Shown in pieces: positions 24,912 to 35,350 of a stretch of 64,000 nucleotides of DNA (within the stretch, counting starts at the first letter, position 1; every line of letters begins with the position of its first letter). The translations under genes were made by a program, and so were the position numbers. The stretch is taken from positions 1,823,021-1,887,020 of the forward strand of contig NZ_KB913032.1 in NCBI RefSeq assembly GCF_000384215.1, read 5' to 3'. This DNA is from Amycolatopsis alba DSM 44262 (GTDB taxonomy: Bacteria; Actinomycetota; Actinomycetes; Mycobacteriales; Pseudonocardiaceae). Below the pieces are notes generated by a model. That model searched no databases and was not told where the DNA came from. It saw nothing but the letters and a program-made list of their open reading frames with translations.

Positions 24912-25820
24912 ATGAACCTGATCGAAGAGACTCGCGACCGGCTGGGACCGGTGGGGGTCTGGCTGCCGCTCGCGCCCTTGGCCCCGCCACCCGACGCGGA
25001 ACTGCGCGCGATGCGGCGGCTGGAGGAACTGGGGTACCGCACGGTGTGGAGCGGCGAAGGCCCTGGCAGCCGGGATCTGTACGCGCACAGCGCCATCACG
25101 CTCGCTTCCACCGATCGGCTGGTGGTCGGCACCGGGATCGCCAACATCTGGTCGCGACCGGCCTACACCACCCAGAGCGGCGGCCGGACGCTCGCGCACG
25201 CCTTCCCCGGCCGGTTCGTCCTCGGCGTCGGCATCGGCCACGAGAGCCAGGCGGCGAAGTCCGGGTCGGCCTACCGGCCACTCGAACAGACCAGGGAGTA
25301 CCTCACGGCCATGTCGGCCGCCGCGGCGGAATTCCCTTCACCCGTCCCGTTTCCGACGATTCTCGCCGCCGTGGGCCCGAAGATGCTCGAACTCGCACGA
25401 GACCTGACGGACGGTGCGCACCCGTTCGCCCAGCCTTTCGAGCACACGCCGTATTCCCGCGAGATCCTCGGCAAGGACAAACTGCTCATTCCCACCCATT
25501 CGGTGCTGCTCGGCGACCGCGAGGAGGCTCGGGCGGACGTCGCGAAGACCGTCCGCGTGATGAAGCAGTTCGGGATCCAGCACTACCTGAAGGGCTGGAA
25601 ACGGCTCGGCTACACCGAGGCCGACATCGACGGCGTCAGCGACCGGCTCGTGGACGGGCTGATCGCGTGGGGCGACGAGGAGCGGATCGCCGGGCGGATC
25701 AAGGAACTCGTCGACGCCGGGGCGGACACCGTTCTCGTCAGCCCGGTGGGCGACGACCTCGATACCCTGGTGACCCGGCTGGGGCGGCTGGCCCCGGCGC
25801 TGGCGGAGGTGACCCGATGA
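24912..25820 (+). CDS. F420-dependent luciferase-like oxidoreductase (TIGR03620-type)
   Basis: 302 residues from the ATG at 24912, preceded by GGGGAGAA. TIM-barrel features of the bacterial-luciferase family are present: VGVWLPLAPLAP, LGYRTVWSGEG, the strand LVVGTGIANIWSR, PGRFVLGVGIGHE and ILAAVGPKMLELA. In Actinobacteria most of these use reduced F420 rather than FMN; the cofactor here is inferred. Its stop overlaps the start of a second luciferase-like gene (ATGA), so they form an operon under the divergent TetR regulator. Confidence 0.88.
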   Translation: MNLIEETRDRLGPVGVWLPLAPLAPPPDAELRAMRRLEELGYRTVWSGEGPGSRDLYAHSAITLASTDRLVVGTGIANIWSRPAYTTQSGGRTLAHAFPGRFVLGVGIGHESQAAKSGSAYRPLEQTREYLTAMSAAAAEFPSPVPFPTILAAVGPKMLELARDLTDGAHPFAQPFEHTPYSREILGKDKLLIPTHSVLLGDREEARADVAKTVRVMKQFGIQHYLKGWKRLGYTEADIDGVSDRLVDGLIAWGDEERIAGRIKELVDAGADTVLVSPVGDDLDTLVTRLGRLAPALAEVTR

Positions 25821-26653
25821 GCCTCGGGATCTGGACATTCTCGTTCGACGGCAAGGAAATCGGCGAAGTCCGCGATGCCGCTTCGGAAGTCGAAGAGCTG
25901 GGGTTCGACACGTTGTGGTTCGGGGAGTATCTGGGCAGGGAGGCGTTCACGCAGGCGGGACTGCTGCTGGCGGCGACGTCCCGGCTGACCGTCGCCACCG
26001 GCATCGCGCGGTTCGACCAGCGGGAACCGGCCACCGCCGCGGCCGCCGGGCGGACCCTCGCGGAGGCCTATCCCGGCCGGTTCGTCCTCGGGCTCGGCGG
26101 GCACCGGCCGGGGGCGAAACCGCTGGAAGCGATGCGCGGGTACCTCGACGCCATGGACGCGGCGGAACTGTCCACACCGGACTCCCCGCATCGAAGGCTG
26201 CTGGCCGCCCTGGGGCCGAAGATGCTCTCTTTGGCCGCGGAGCGCGCCGACGGGGCGCATCCGTACTTCGTCCCTGTCGAGCACACCGCGCAGGCGCGGG
26301 AGGTCATGGGGCCCGAGGCTTTCCTCGCCGTCGAGCAGGCGGTCGTGCTGGGTTCGGATCGGGAGATCGCGCGGCAGCACGTGTCGTCGTACCTGGAACT
26401 GGCGGCTCATCACCGGGCAAATCTGCGGCGATTCGGGTTCACCGAAGAGGATTACGGCTCCGACAGGCTCGTGGACGCGTTGGTCGCCGTCGGGGAAGAC
26501 GCGATTTCTTCGCGGGTGCAGGCACATCTGGACGCGGGCGCGGACCATGTCTGCCTCCAGGTCCTGACCGTGGACGAGCGGATCCCGCTGGCCGAATGGC
26601 GGGTTTTGTCGGAGGTGGGGGGTAGCGTGCGGAAGCGTGACGTCACCGGCTGA
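25817..26653 (+). CDS. Second luciferase-like oxidoreductase
   Basis: 278 residues, ATG at 25817 overlapping the upstream stop. Similar layout to its neighbour: IWTFSFDGKEIGEVRDAASE, LGFDTLWFGEYLG, LTVATGIARFDQR, PGRFVLGLGGHRPG and LLAALGPKMLSLA. The two are diverged paralogues and may act as a heteromer or successively. The C-terminal end overlaps the ankyrin gene by 17 bases. Confidence 0.87.
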   Translation: MSLGIWTFSFDGKEIGEVRDAASEVEELGFDTLWFGEYLGREAFTQAGLLLAATSRLTVATGIARFDQREPATAAAAGRTLAEAYPGRFVLGLGGHRPGAKPLEAMRGYLDAMDAAELSTPDSPHRRLLAALGPKMLSLAAERADGAHPYFVPVEHTAQAREVMGPEAFLAVEQAVVLGSDREIARQHVSSYLELAAHHRANLRRFGFTEEDYGSDRLVDALVAVGEDAISSRVQAHLDAGADHVCLQVLTVDERIPLAEWRVLSEVGGSVRKRDVTG

Positions 26654-27593
26654 ACTCGCTTTCGAGCAGGCACGGGAATTGATCGACGCGCGGGACCTCG
26701 CCGGACTCGCGCGCCTGATCGGCGACCTGCCCACGCTCGTCCACGCGCACGGGAAGAACGGGAACGACCTGCTCGGCATGGCCGCCGCCACCCGCGACGA
26801 GCGGCTGTGCCGGATCCTGCTCGACCACGGGGCCGATCCGGCGTCGGCCAACGTGCACGGCTGGACGGCGTTGCACCAGGCCGGGTACGTCGGGCTGCCA
26901 CTGCTGGTCACGATGCTGCTCGACGCTGGCGCCCCGGTCGGCGTTCCCGCCCGCGGCGACGGCGGGACACCGCTGGTGGTCGCGCTGTTCTGGGGCCATC
27001 GCGAGGCCGCCGAGGTCCTGGCCGCCCGTGACCTCGCCCCCGGCAATCTCCGGGTGGCGGCGGGACTCGGCCGGGCCGACCTGCTCGACGAACTGCTAGC
27101 GCCGGACGGCACGCTCTCCCCCGCGGCGGGCGCGCATCGCGAGTTCCATCGGCCGCACAGCGGTTTCCCGGTCTGGCGGCCGAGCGATGATCCGGCCGAA
27201 ATCCGCGACGAGGCGCTCTCGTGGGCCGCGCGGAACGACCGGTCGTCCGCGGTGCGGAGCCTGGTGGCGCGCGGCGCGGACGTGGACGCCGACGTCTACC
27301 GGGGCACGGCGCTGACCTGGGCCGCCGCCCAGGGGAAGGCTTCGGTGATCAGCACCTTGGCCGAACTGGGCGCTTCGGTGAACCACCAAGGGACGTTCGG
27401 CGGCCTTTCGCACGGGAACGGCGTCACGGCGCTGCACCTGGCCGTACAGGGCGGGCACGTGGACGCGGTGCGGGCTTTGCTGGCGGCGGGGGCGGATCCT
27501 TCGCTGGAGGATTCCTTGTACTCGTCGTCGGCTTTGGGGTGGGCCGAGCATTTCGAGCAGGCGGAGATCTTGGCGATGCTGCGGGCGGCCTGA
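26637..27593 (+). CDS. Ankyrin-repeat protein
   Basis: 318 residues starting with a GTG at 26637 inside the preceding gene. At least five ankyrin-type units are visible: DLLGMAAATRDERLCRILLD then HGADP; GWTALHQAGYVGLPLLVTML then DAGAP; TPLVVALFWGHREAAEVLAA; ALTWAAAQGKASVISTLAE then LGASV; and VTALHLAVQGGHVDAVRALL then AAGADP. No catalytic domain, signal peptide or membrane segment. A cytosolic interaction protein, translationally coupled to the flavin enzymes; why a scaffold belongs to that operon is not clear. Confidence 0.85.
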   Translation: MTSPAELAFEQARELIDARDLAGLARLIGDLPTLVHAHGKNGNDLLGMAAATRDERLCRILLDHGADPASANVHGWTALHQAGYVGLPLLVTMLLDAGAPVGVPARGDGGTPLVVALFWGHREAAEVLAARDLAPGNLRVAAGLGRADLLDELLAPDGTLSPAAGAHREFHRPHSGFPVWRPSDDPAEIRDEALSWAARNDRSSAVRSLVARGADVDADVYRGTALTWAAAQGKASVISTLAELGASVNHQGTFGGLSHGNGVTALHLAVQGGHVDAVRALLAAGADPSLEDSLYSSSALGWAEHFEQAEILAMLRAA

Positions 27594-27675
27594 GCCCGCG
27601 GCACCTTCCCGCTTCCCGCCCCCGCTCGCTCCCGATCCCGTGGTCCGCCAGGCGTGCGGCCATGCGGAAAGCGTT

Positions 27676-27722
27676 GCGAAAGCCACTTTCGGGGCATCAG
27701 ACGTCCTGAAAGTGGCTTTCGC
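27676..27722. repeat. Nested hairpin repeat, copy 1
   Basis: GAAAGCCACTTTC (27678-27690) and its inverse GAAAGTGGCTTTC (27708-27720), both extended by GC outside, with a 17-nt spacer. Each arm is itself a small dyad (GAAAG-N3-CTTTC). It shares its spacer pattern with the copy at 53802. Confidence 0.8.
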
Positions 27723-27760
27723 GACACCCGAAGCCGGCACGCGGGCAAGGCAGTACCCCG

Positions 27761-27815
27761 CGTTGCGAAAGCCACTTTCACAACCTTCAACGTTGCGAAA
27801 GTGGCTTTCACAACG
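27761..27815. repeat. Nested hairpin repeat, copy 2
   Basis: The same arms at 27767-27779 and 27797-27809 with a 17-nt spacer of different sequence. Here both halves are also flanked identically (CGTTGCGAAAG ... CTTTCACAAC), so the element is a direct and an inverted repeat at once. It lies 38 bp after copy 1, between the ankyrin and SnoaL genes. Confidence 0.8.
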
Positions 27816-27845
27816 CCTGCACGGCCGCCCGACAGGTGGACAAGT

Positions 27846-27887
27846 GGAGTCTGTAGTCCGTATCGTCAGAGGCGGACTACAGACTCC
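27846..27887. promoter_or_regulatory. 15-bp perfect inverted repeat upstream of the SnoaL gene
   Basis: GGAGTCTGTAGTCCG (27846-27860) is inverted at 27873-27887 over a 12-bp spacer, ending 25 bp before the ATG. The extent and position suggest an operator for a dimeric or pair-of-dimers regulator such as TetR. No regulator gene is adjacent. Confidence 0.6.
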
Positions 27888-27912
27888 GTTTCTGTCCTAC
27901 TGGGAGACCTTC

Positions 27913-28806
27913 ATGACCACACCCCACGACGTCTTCGGCACACTTTCCGACGAGATCACCGCCCGAAACTGGGAAGCGATCTTCGACCTCTACGCGGAAG
28001 ACGCCGTCGTCGAAAACCCGCAACGCCCGCCCGTGCCGGCCCGCTTCGAGGGCCGCGAGACGCTCCGCAAGAACTTCAGCGGAGGAATCAACGTGCGCAT
28101 GAGCAGGGCGGATGTCCTGATTCACGGGACAACCGACCCGGAAGTGATCATCGCCGAGTACCGCAACGTCGGCGAGGCTCTGGACACCGGGAAATCCTTC
28201 GACATCGCCAACATCCAGCTTCTCCGGGTCCGCGACGGGCTCATCGCCCACTCGCGCGACTACCACGACTACCTGCGCCTCACCGCGGCGCGCGATGGCC
28301 TGGAAGCACTGAAAAAGAGCTACGAGACCGCGGAACGGGAGATCACTCCGGTTCCGCCGCGCCCCGCGTCGACGGCGGATCCGAAGAGCCCGCGCGGCGT
28401 GTTCGAGCGGCTCGCCTACGGCGTCGCGGACGGCGACTGGGCCGGGCTACCGGAGCTCTACGCCGAGGAAACCCATGTCACGCACCCGTTCCTGCCGGGA
28501 GCGGAAACCCTGAAGAGCCGGGAGGACCTGCGTGAGCACTTCAAGTTCGGCGAGCGGGGCAAGGTCCGGTTCCAGGTCCGCGACCTGGTGATCCACGAAA
28601 CCCTCGACCCCGAGGTCGTGATCGGCGAGTTCGACTACCAGGGCACGGTCGGGGACAGCGCGGAATTCCGTGTCTCCAACATCTTCGTGCTGCGTGTCCG
28701 CGACGGGCTGATCGTCGAATCCCGCGACTACGCCGACCATCTCGCCCTCGCGGCCGCGACCGGACGGCTCGACGACCTGCTCGCGCGCGTCCAAGACAGC
28801 GCCTAA
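27913..28806 (+). CDS. Tandem SnoaL-like (NTF2 fold) protein
   Basis: 297 residues made of two homologous halves. The first (about 1-135) contains ARNWEAIFDLYAEDAVVENP, DPEVIIAEYRNVG and LLRVRDGLIAHSRDYHDYL. The second (about 160-297) contains VADGDWAGLPELYAEETHVTHP, DPEVVIGEFDYQG and VLRVRDGLIVESRDYADHL. Each half is a cone-shaped NTF2/SnoaL fold used for polyketide cyclases, isomerases and small-molecule binding. No signal peptide. Its stop codon overlaps the convergent DUF397 stop. Enzymatic role unknown. Confidence 0.88.
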   Translation: MTTPHDVFGTLSDEITARNWEAIFDLYAEDAVVENPQRPPVPARFEGRETLRKNFSGGINVRMSRADVLIHGTTDPEVIIAEYRNVGEALDTGKSFDIANIQLLRVRDGLIAHSRDYHDYLRLTAARDGLEALKKSYETAEREITPVPPRPASTADPKSPRGVFERLAYGVADGDWAGLPELYAEETHVTHPFLPGAETLKSREDLREHFKFGERGKVRFQVRDLVIHETLDPEVVIGEFDYQGTVGDSAEFRVSNIFVLRVRDGLIVESRDYADHLALAAATGRLDDLLARVQDSA

Positions 28807-29066
28807 CCCGGCAGGTCGAATTCGCCGTCTTGGACGCCTTTCACGAACGCGTCCCATTCCGACGGCGTGAAAACGAGGACGTCGCCCTCCGGACGCGACG
28901 CCTGGCGCATCGCGGTGTAGGTGACGCCGTCCGTATGCGGCACCAGCGCGTACTCGACGCAGTCTTCGAGATTCGCGCCGTCCGGTTCCGCCCGGATCCA
29001 CTGCGCGTCGCTCAGGTCCAGTTCGTGCCGGATGTGGGCCTTGTCGTCCACCGGCTGCTCACTCAT
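28803..29066 (-). CDS. DUF397 domain protein
   Basis: 87 residues (an in-frame GTG three codons upstream is possible). It matches the actinobacterial DUF397 pattern: DLSDAQWIRAEPDG, CVEYALVPHTDGVTYTAMR and VLVFTPSEWDAFVKGVQDGEF. DUF397 proteins are usually encoded beside an XRE regulator and are thought to modulate it; no such regulator is adjacent here. The gene is convergent with the SnoaL gene and separated from ilvC by a strong hairpin. Confidence 0.88.
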   Translation of the reverse strand: MSEQPVDDKAHIRHELDLSDAQWIRAEPDGANLEDCVEYALVPHTDGVTYTAMRQASRPEGDVLVFTPSEWDAFVKGVQDGEFDLPG

Positions 29067-29100
29067 GGTGCCCACGCTATCGCTTTCCGGCGTGCAAACC

Positions 29101-29144
29101 GAAGGGGCCCTTCGCCGCGTGAAAACGTGGCGAAGGGCCCCTTC
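29101..29144. terminator. Hairpin after ilvC
   Basis: A 20-bp stem with one mismatch (29101-29120 with 29125-29144, beginning GAAGGGGCCCTTCGCC) and a GAAA loop, 10 bp beyond the ilvC stop. Terminates the ilvBNC transcript. Confidence 0.8.
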
Positions 29145-29154
29145 GGGTCTGAAA

Positions 29155-30201
<1,047 letters not shown>

Positions 30202-30265
30202 TTAAAGATTGGGCTCAGCGAAGCGAGGCTTCTCCGTTGAGGGTGGTGGCGGGGGCATGGATGGA

Positions 30266-30772
30266 TTATCGGGCGGAGGTGGCGGTGATCGAGCGAGAGC
30301 CCCGGCCGACCGCGACCATTCCGGACTGGACCAGTTCACGGATGCCATAGGGCTCCAGCATCCGGAGCAGGGCACCGATCTTGTCCGAGGTCCCGGTGGC
30401 TTCGACGGTGAGCGCCTCGGGAGACACGTCCACCACCTTCGCGCGGAACAACTGCACTGTTTCGAGGACCTGGCTGCGCACGGTGTTGTCGGCCCGGACC
30501 TTCACGAGCAGCAGTTCGCGCTGCACGGCTGTGGACTTTTCCAATTCCACGATCTTGATGACGTTGACCAGCTTGTTGAGCTGTTTGGTCACCTGTTCGA
30601 GCGGTAGCTCTTCGACGGCGACCACGATCGTCATCCGGGACACCTCGGGATTCTCCGTGGGCCCGACGGCGAGGGATTCGATGTTGAAACCACGCCGGGA
30701 GAACAGTCCGGAAACCCGCGCGAGGACACCGGGCTTGTTCTCGACCAGAACGCTCAGGGTGTGCACGCTCAT
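30266..30772 (-). CDS. ilvN: Acetolactate synthase small (regulatory) subunit
   Basis: 168 residues. The N-terminal ACT domain starts [20 protein letters not shown] and continues [12 protein letters not shown]; the second ACT-like domain is [29 protein letters not shown]. It activates IlvB and confers valine feedback. Its ATG overlaps the ilvB stop (ATGA). Confidence 0.97.
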   Translation of the reverse strand: MSVHTLSVLVENKPGVLARVSGLFSRRGFNIESLAVGPTENPEVSRMTIVVAVEELPLEQVTKQLNKLVNVIKIVELEKSTAVQRELLLVKVRADNTVRSQVLETVQLFRAKVVDVSPEALTVEATGTSDKIGALLRMLEPYGIRELVQSGMVAVGRGSRSITATSAR

Positions 30773-32637
30773 CGGGCGTCTCCTTCCGCTGCCGCGTTGA
30801 TCTCCGCCTCGGCGGCGACTTCGTCGTCGTCGAAGAGCGGGCGGATCCCGCGCACGGCCATGATCTCGTCGTTACCGGTGCCCGCGGCCACCATGGGCCA
30901 CACCTGGGCATCCTTCCCCACCACGAAATCGATCACGACGGGGCGGTCGTTGATCTCCATGGCGCGCCGGATGGTGGCGTCGACGTCCTCCTTGGTCTCA
31001 CAGCGGAGCCCGGCACAGCCGAGCGCCTCCGCGAGCAGGGTGAAGTCGGGGATGCGGTGTTTGTGAGTACCGAGATCGGTGTTGGAGTACCGCTCCGAGT
31101 AGAAGAGGTTCTGCCACTGGCGGACCATGCCCAGGTTGCCGTTGTTGATGACGGCGACCTTGATCGGCGCGCCTTCGATGGCGCAGGTGGCCAGTTCCTG
31201 GTTCGTCATCTGGAAACAGCCGTCACCGTCGATGGCCCAGACCTGCTTGTCCGGGACACCGAACTTGGCGCCCATCGCGGCGGGGACGGCGAAGCCCATC
31301 GTGCCGAGACCGCCGGAGTTGATCCAGGTGCGCGGGTTCTCGTACTTCACGAACTGCGCGGCCCACATCTGGTGCTGGCCGACGCCCGCGGTGTAGACCG
31401 CGTCCGGGCCGACGAGCGAACCGATGCGCTCGATGACGTACTGCGGGGAAAGCGTCCCGTCCTCGGGCCATTCGTAACCGGCCGGGTAGTCGTCGCGCCA
31501 GGCGCTCGCCTGCGTCCACCAGTCCTTCAGATCCGGCTTCGCGGACTTGTCGGTCTCGGCGCGGACGGCCTCGATCAGCTCGGTGATGATCTCCGCGCAG
31601 TCGCCGACGATCGGCACGTCCGCCTTGCGGTTCTTGGAGATCTCGGCCGGGTCGATGTCGGCGTGGACGATCGCGGCGTCCGGCGCGAACGAGGACAGCT
31701 GCCCGGTGACACGGTCGTCGAAGCGGGCGCCGAGGGCGATCAGCAGATCCGACCGCTGCATCGCGGCGACCGCGGCGACCGTGCCGTGCATCCCCGGCAT
31801 GCCGAGGTGCTGCGGGTGCGAGTCGGGGAACGCGCCGCGGGCCATCAGCGTGGTGACGACCGGGATCCCGGTCAGTTCGGCCAGTTCCATCAGTTGGCTC
31901 GAGGCGTCGGCCTTGACCACGCCACCGCCGACGTAGAGGACCGGCCGCCGTGACTTGCTGATCAGCCGGGCGGCTTCGCGGACCTGCTTGCCGTGCGGGC
32001 GCAGCGTGGGCCGGTAGCCCGGCAGCCGCAGCTCCGTCGGCCAGGAGAAGGAGGTCATCTCCTGCAGGACGTCCTTGGGGATGTCCACCAGGACCGGGCC
32101 GGGGCGGCCGGTCGAGGCGAGGTGGAAGGCCTCCGCGATGGTGCGCGGGATGTCCACCGGGTCGGTGACCAGGAAGTTGTGCTTGGTGATCGGCATCGTG
32201 ATGCCGCAGATGTCGGCTTCCTGGAAGGCGTCGGTGCCGATCAGCGCGCGGGACTGCTGACCGGTGATGGCGACCACCGGGACCGAGTCCATGTTCGCGT
32301 CGGCCAGCGGGGTGACCAGGTTGGTCGCGCCGGGACCCGACGTGGCCATGCACACACCGACCTTGCCGGTCGCCTGCGCGTACCCGGTGGCGGCGTGGCC
32401 CGCGCCCTGTTCGTGGCGGACCAGGACGTGGCGGACCTTCGTCGAGTCGAGCAACGGGTCGTACGCCGGGAGAATGGTGCCGCCGGGAATACCGAACACG
32501 ACTTCCGCGCCCACCGCCTCGAGTGAGCGGACGAGCGACTGCGCGCCCGTGACCCGCACCGGGGTCCCGGCCGGCGGCGCCGGCTTGGGACGCGCTCCAG
32601 GGGTGTTCGCTTCAGCTCGCGAGGTGGCACTAGTCAT
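30769..32637 (-). CDS. ilvB: Acetolactate synthase large (catalytic) subunit
   Basis: 622 residues. A thiamine-diphosphate enzyme with the catalytic Glu in the N-terminal PYR domain ([15 protein letters not shown]), a central FAD-binding domain ([14 protein letters not shown]), and a C-terminal PP domain with the ThDP motif [20 protein letters not shown] and [11 protein letters not shown]. Makes acetolactate or acetohydroxybutyrate. The ~30 residues before [12 protein letters not shown] are Pro/Ala-rich. Preceded by a leader peptide and attenuator. Confidence 0.98.
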   Translation of the reverse strand: MTSATSRAEANTPGARPKPAPPAGTPVRVTGAQSLVRSLEAVGAEVVFGIPGGTILPAYDPLLDSTKVRHVLVRHEQGAGHAATGYAQATGKVGVCMATSGPGATNLVTPLADANMDSVPVVAITGQQSRALIGTDAFQEADICGITMPITKHNFLVTDPVDIPRTIAEAFHLASTGRPGPVLVDIPKDVLQEMTSFSWPTELRLPGYRPTLRPHGKQVREAARLISKSRRPVLYVGGGVVKADASSQLMELAELTGIPVVTTLMARGAFPDSHPQHLGMPGMHGTVAAVAAMQRSDLLIALGARFDDRVTGQLSSFAPDAAIVHADIDPAEISKNRKADVPIVGDCAEIITELIEAVRAETDKSAKPDLKDWWTQASAWRDDYPAGYEWPEDGTLSPQYVIERIGSLVGPDAVYTAGVGQHQMWAAQFVKYENPRTWINSGGLGTMGFAVPAAMGAKFGVPDKQVWAIDGDGCFQMTNQELATCAIEGAPIKVAVINNGNLGMVRQWQNLFYSERYSNTDLGTHKHRIPDFTLLAEALGCAGLRCETKEDVDATIRRAMEINDRPVVIDFVVGKDAQVWPMVAAGTGNDEIMAVRGIRPLFDDDEVAAEAEINAAAEGDAR

Positions 32638-32715
32638 CGCTGTTTGCCTCGTCTTGTCTAGTCACTCGTTCGGGTATTCATTGCTGGTTCGGCGGTTGAA
32701 ATTGTTCCAGGCAAC

Positions 32716-32752
32716 AAAAAACCCCCGCCGACCGGAGTGGTCGCACGAGGGT
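32716..32752 (-). terminator. Attenuator terminator of the ilvB leader
   Basis: On the minus strand the stem CGACC/GGTCG (32729-32743), extendable by ACCC/GGGT with a bulge, is followed by G-rich sequence and six T (32716-32721 opposite). It lies between the leader stop (32779) and ilvB (32637), and GTTGCCTG follows exactly as in the cimA attenuator. Confidence 0.8.
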
Positions 32753-32778
32753 CGCGCGTCGACGCAGCGGAGACTTCC

Positions 32779-32826
32779 CTAAGCGTCGACGCGCTTGGGA
32801 AGTACGAGGCCGGTCTGCGTTGTCAC
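32779..32826 (-). CDS. ilvB leader peptide with Leu-Val-Leu codons
   Basis: GTG at 32826 to TAG at 32779 encodes VTTQTGLVLPKRVDA. The LVL run (CTC-GTA-CTT) samples two end products of the ilv pathway, and a hairpin with T-run follows. This is the expected layout for attenuation of ilvBNC, known in other actinomycetes. The start is inferred and could be leaderless. Confidence 0.7.
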   Translation of the reverse strand: MTTQTGLVLPKRVDA

Positions 32827-32957
32827 GAGAGTGAAGCTAGCCGGTCGCCGTCAAGAGTGTCAACTCTGCGGGACGGCGATTCCGCATGCTGGACACCTTC
32901 GGCGCATCGCGCGACCCGCGTTCGAGGCCCGGAAGGCGGCGGTGCACCATCTTTGAC

Positions 32958-33428
32958 GTGGCCGAAGAAAAGCAGCAAGAACAGGCGAACGAGGCTCCCA
33001 AAGCCGTCTTCAAGATTCCGAACACGGCACTGCTGGCGATCGCTTTCCTCGTCGTCTGTGTGACGCCTGTCGCGTTCGGCGACGTGCCGTACCTCCAGTG
33101 GCTGTACCTTTTCCCGATCGCGCTGGCGGTGTTCGTCATCCGGACCCGCACGACGGCGACCGCCGCGGGACTGGAAGTCCGCACGATGTTCGGGCACCGG
33201 GACCTGCCGTGGACCTCCCTCAAGGGCCTCGCCATCACCGACAAGGCGAAGGTGCAGGCGGTGCTGAAGGACGAGTCCAAGATCGCCCTCCCCGCCGTGC
33301 GCACCCGTCATCTTCCGGTGATCTCGCTGGTCAGCGCGGGCCGCATGGCCGACCCTTCCGGACTGACCGACGACGTCGCCAAGGCCGAGGAGACGGCTCC
33401 GGAAAAGGACGAAGCCTCCGGGGAGTAG
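32958..33428 (+). CDS. PH-domain membrane protein
   Basis: 156 residues from a GTG at 32958 (ATG at 32886 is the in-frame alternative). A charged N-terminus (EEKQQEQANEAPK) leads into two adjacent membrane helices (ALLAIAFLVVCVTPVAF, LQWLYLFPIALAVFVI). A bacterial PH-like beta domain follows (RTTATAAGLEVRTMFGHRDLPWTSLKGLAI), ending in an acidic tail. Typical of actinobacterial membrane PH proteins of unknown function. Divergent from ilvBNC, 73 bp upstream of ilvD. Confidence 0.8.
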   Translation: MAEEKQQEQANEAPKAVFKIPNTALLAIAFLVVCVTPVAFGDVPYLQWLYLFPIALAVFVIRTRTTATAAGLEVRTMFGHRDLPWTSLKGLAITDKAKVQAVLKDESKIALPAVRTRHLPVISLVSAGRMADPSGLTDDVAKAEETAPEKDEASGE

Positions 33429-33501
33429 GATTGGTAGGACCAGTTTGGCGCCGGTTCGCCCGGCAAGGCCCTGGTCCCCATCCCGAACCTTGGAGTAAGC
33501 C

Positions 33502-35346
33502 GTGCCTCAACTCCGTTCCCGGACCACCACCCACGGCCGCAACGCGGCGGGCGCCCGCTCGCTCTGGCGCGCCACGGGAATGACCGACAGCGACTTCGGC
33601 AAGCCGATCGTCGCCATCGCGAACTCCTACACCCAGTTCGTGCCGGGGCACGTGCACCTCAAGGACCTCGGCGAGATCGTCGCGGGCGCGGTGAAGGAGG
33701 CGGGCGGCGTCGCCCGCGAGTTCCACACGATCGCCGTCGACGACGGGATCGCCATGGGGCACAGCGGAATGCTCTACTCGCTGCCCTCGCGCGAGATCAT
33801 CGCGGACTCCGTCGAGTACATGGTGAACGCGCACCAGGCCGACGCGCTGGTCTGCATCTCCAACTGCGACAAGATCACCCCCGGCATGCTGAACGCCGCC
33901 ATGCGGCTGAACATCCCGGTGGTGTTCGTCTCCGGCGGGCCGATGGAAGCGGGCAAGGCCGTGGTCGTCGGCGGGGTCGCGCAGGCGCCGACCGACCTGA
34001 TCACCGCGATCGCCGCGTCGGCCAGCAGCGAGGTCGACGAAGAAGGCCTGTCCATTGTGGAGCGTTCGGCCTGCCCGACCTGCGGTTCGTGCTCGGGCAT
34101 GTTCACCGCGAACTCGATGAACTGCCTCACCGAGGCGCTCGGGCTCTCCCTGCCGGGCAACGGCTCCACCCTCGCCACGCACGCCGCCCGCAAGACGCTG
34201 TTCGAGGACGCCGGACGCACGGTCGTCGAGCTGTGCAAGCGCTGGTACGAGCAGGATGACGAGTCCGCGCTCCCGCGCTCGATCGCGTCGAAGAAGGCCT
34301 TCGAGAACGCGATGGCCCTCGACATGGCGATGGGTGGTTCGACCAACACGGTGCTGCACATCCTCGCCGCCGCGCAGGAAGGCGAGGTCGACTTCACCAT
34401 CGACGACATCGATGCCATCGGCCGCCGCGTGCCGTGCCTGTCGAAGGTCGCGCCGAACTCGGACTACCACATGGAGGACGTTCACCGCGCGGGCGGAATC
34501 CCGGCCATCCTCGGCGAGCTTTACCGCGGCGGGCTCCTGAACACCGACGTCCACTCCGTGCACTCGCCGGATCTGGAGTCGTGGCTGTCCACTTGGGACA
34601 TCCGCGCGAAGGAGCCGTCGGAGCGGGCTGTCGAACTGTTCCACGCCGCGCCGGGCGGGGTCCGGACCACGGAGGCGTTCTCCACCGAGAACCGCTGGTC
34701 CTCTTTGGACACCGACGCTTCGGACGGCTGCATCCACGACGTCGAGCACGCCTACACCAAGGACGGCGGGCTCGCGATCCTGCGCGGCAACCTCGCCGAG
34801 AACGGCGCCGTCATCAAGTCGGCGGGCATCGACGAGGAACTCTGGCGCTTCGAAGGCCCGGCACGGGTGCTGGAAAGCCAGGAAGAGGCGGTTTCGGCCA
34901 TCCTCAAGAAGGAGATCCAGCCCGGCGAGGTGCTGGTGATCCGCTACGAAGGCCCGGCGGGCGGGCCGGGAATGCAGGAGATGCTGCACCCGACGGCGTT
35001 CCTCAAGGGCTCGGGGCTGGGCAAGAAGTGCGCGCTGATCACCGACGGCCGGTTCTCCGGCGGCTCGTCGGGCATCTCGGTCGGGCACATCTCGCCCGAG
35101 GCCGCCGCGGGCGGGGCGATCGGCCTGGTCCAGAACGGCGACCGGATCCTGCTCGACGTCCACGAGCGCCGTCTCGAACTGCTCGTCGACGAGGACGTGC
35201 TGGCCGAGCGCCGCGCGAAGATGGAGGCGAGCGAGCGGCCATGGCAGCCGGTCTCGCGGGACCGGAAGGTCACCGCCGCTCTGCGTGCCTACGCGCGGAT
35301 GGCGACTTCGGCCGACACCGGCGCCGTGCGCGACCCGAACAAGTAA
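33502..35346 (+). CDS. ilvD: Dihydroxy-acid dehydratase
   Basis: 614 residues, normal for IlvD. The iron-sulfur cysteines are in [11 protein letters not shown] and [23 protein letters not shown]. The [13 protein letters not shown] and [20 protein letters not shown] motifs are diagnostic. Dehydrates dihydroxy-isovalerate and -methylvalerate; last common enzyme of valine and isoleucine synthesis. Separate transcript from ilvBNC, facing the other way. Confidence 0.98.
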   Translation: MPQLRSRTTTHGRNAAGARSLWRATGMTDSDFGKPIVAIANSYTQFVPGHVHLKDLGEIVAGAVKEAGGVAREFHTIAVDDGIAMGHSGMLYSLPSREIIADSVEYMVNAHQADALVCISNCDKITPGMLNAAMRLNIPVVFVSGGPMEAGKAVVVGGVAQAPTDLITAIAASASSEVDEEGLSIVERSACPTCGSCSGMFTANSMNCLTEALGLSLPGNGSTLATHAARKTLFEDAGRTVVELCKRWYEQDDESALPRSIASKKAFENAMALDMAMGGSTNTVLHILAAAQEGEVDFTIDDIDAIGRRVPCLSKVAPNSDYHMEDVHRAGGIPAILGELYRGGLLNTDVHSVHSPDLESWLSTWDIRAKEPSERAVELFHAAPGGVRTTEAFSTENRWSSLDTDASDGCIHDVEHAYTKDGGLAILRGNLAENGAVIKSAGIDEELWRFEGPARVLESQEEAVSAILKKEIQPGEVLVIRYEGPAGGPGMQEMLHPTAFLKGSGLGKKCALITDGRFSGGSSGISVGHISPEAAAGGAIGLVQNGDRILLDVHERRLELLVDEDVLAERRAKMEASERPWQPVSRDRKVTAALRAYARMATSADTGAVRDPNK

Positions 35347-35350
35347 TAGC

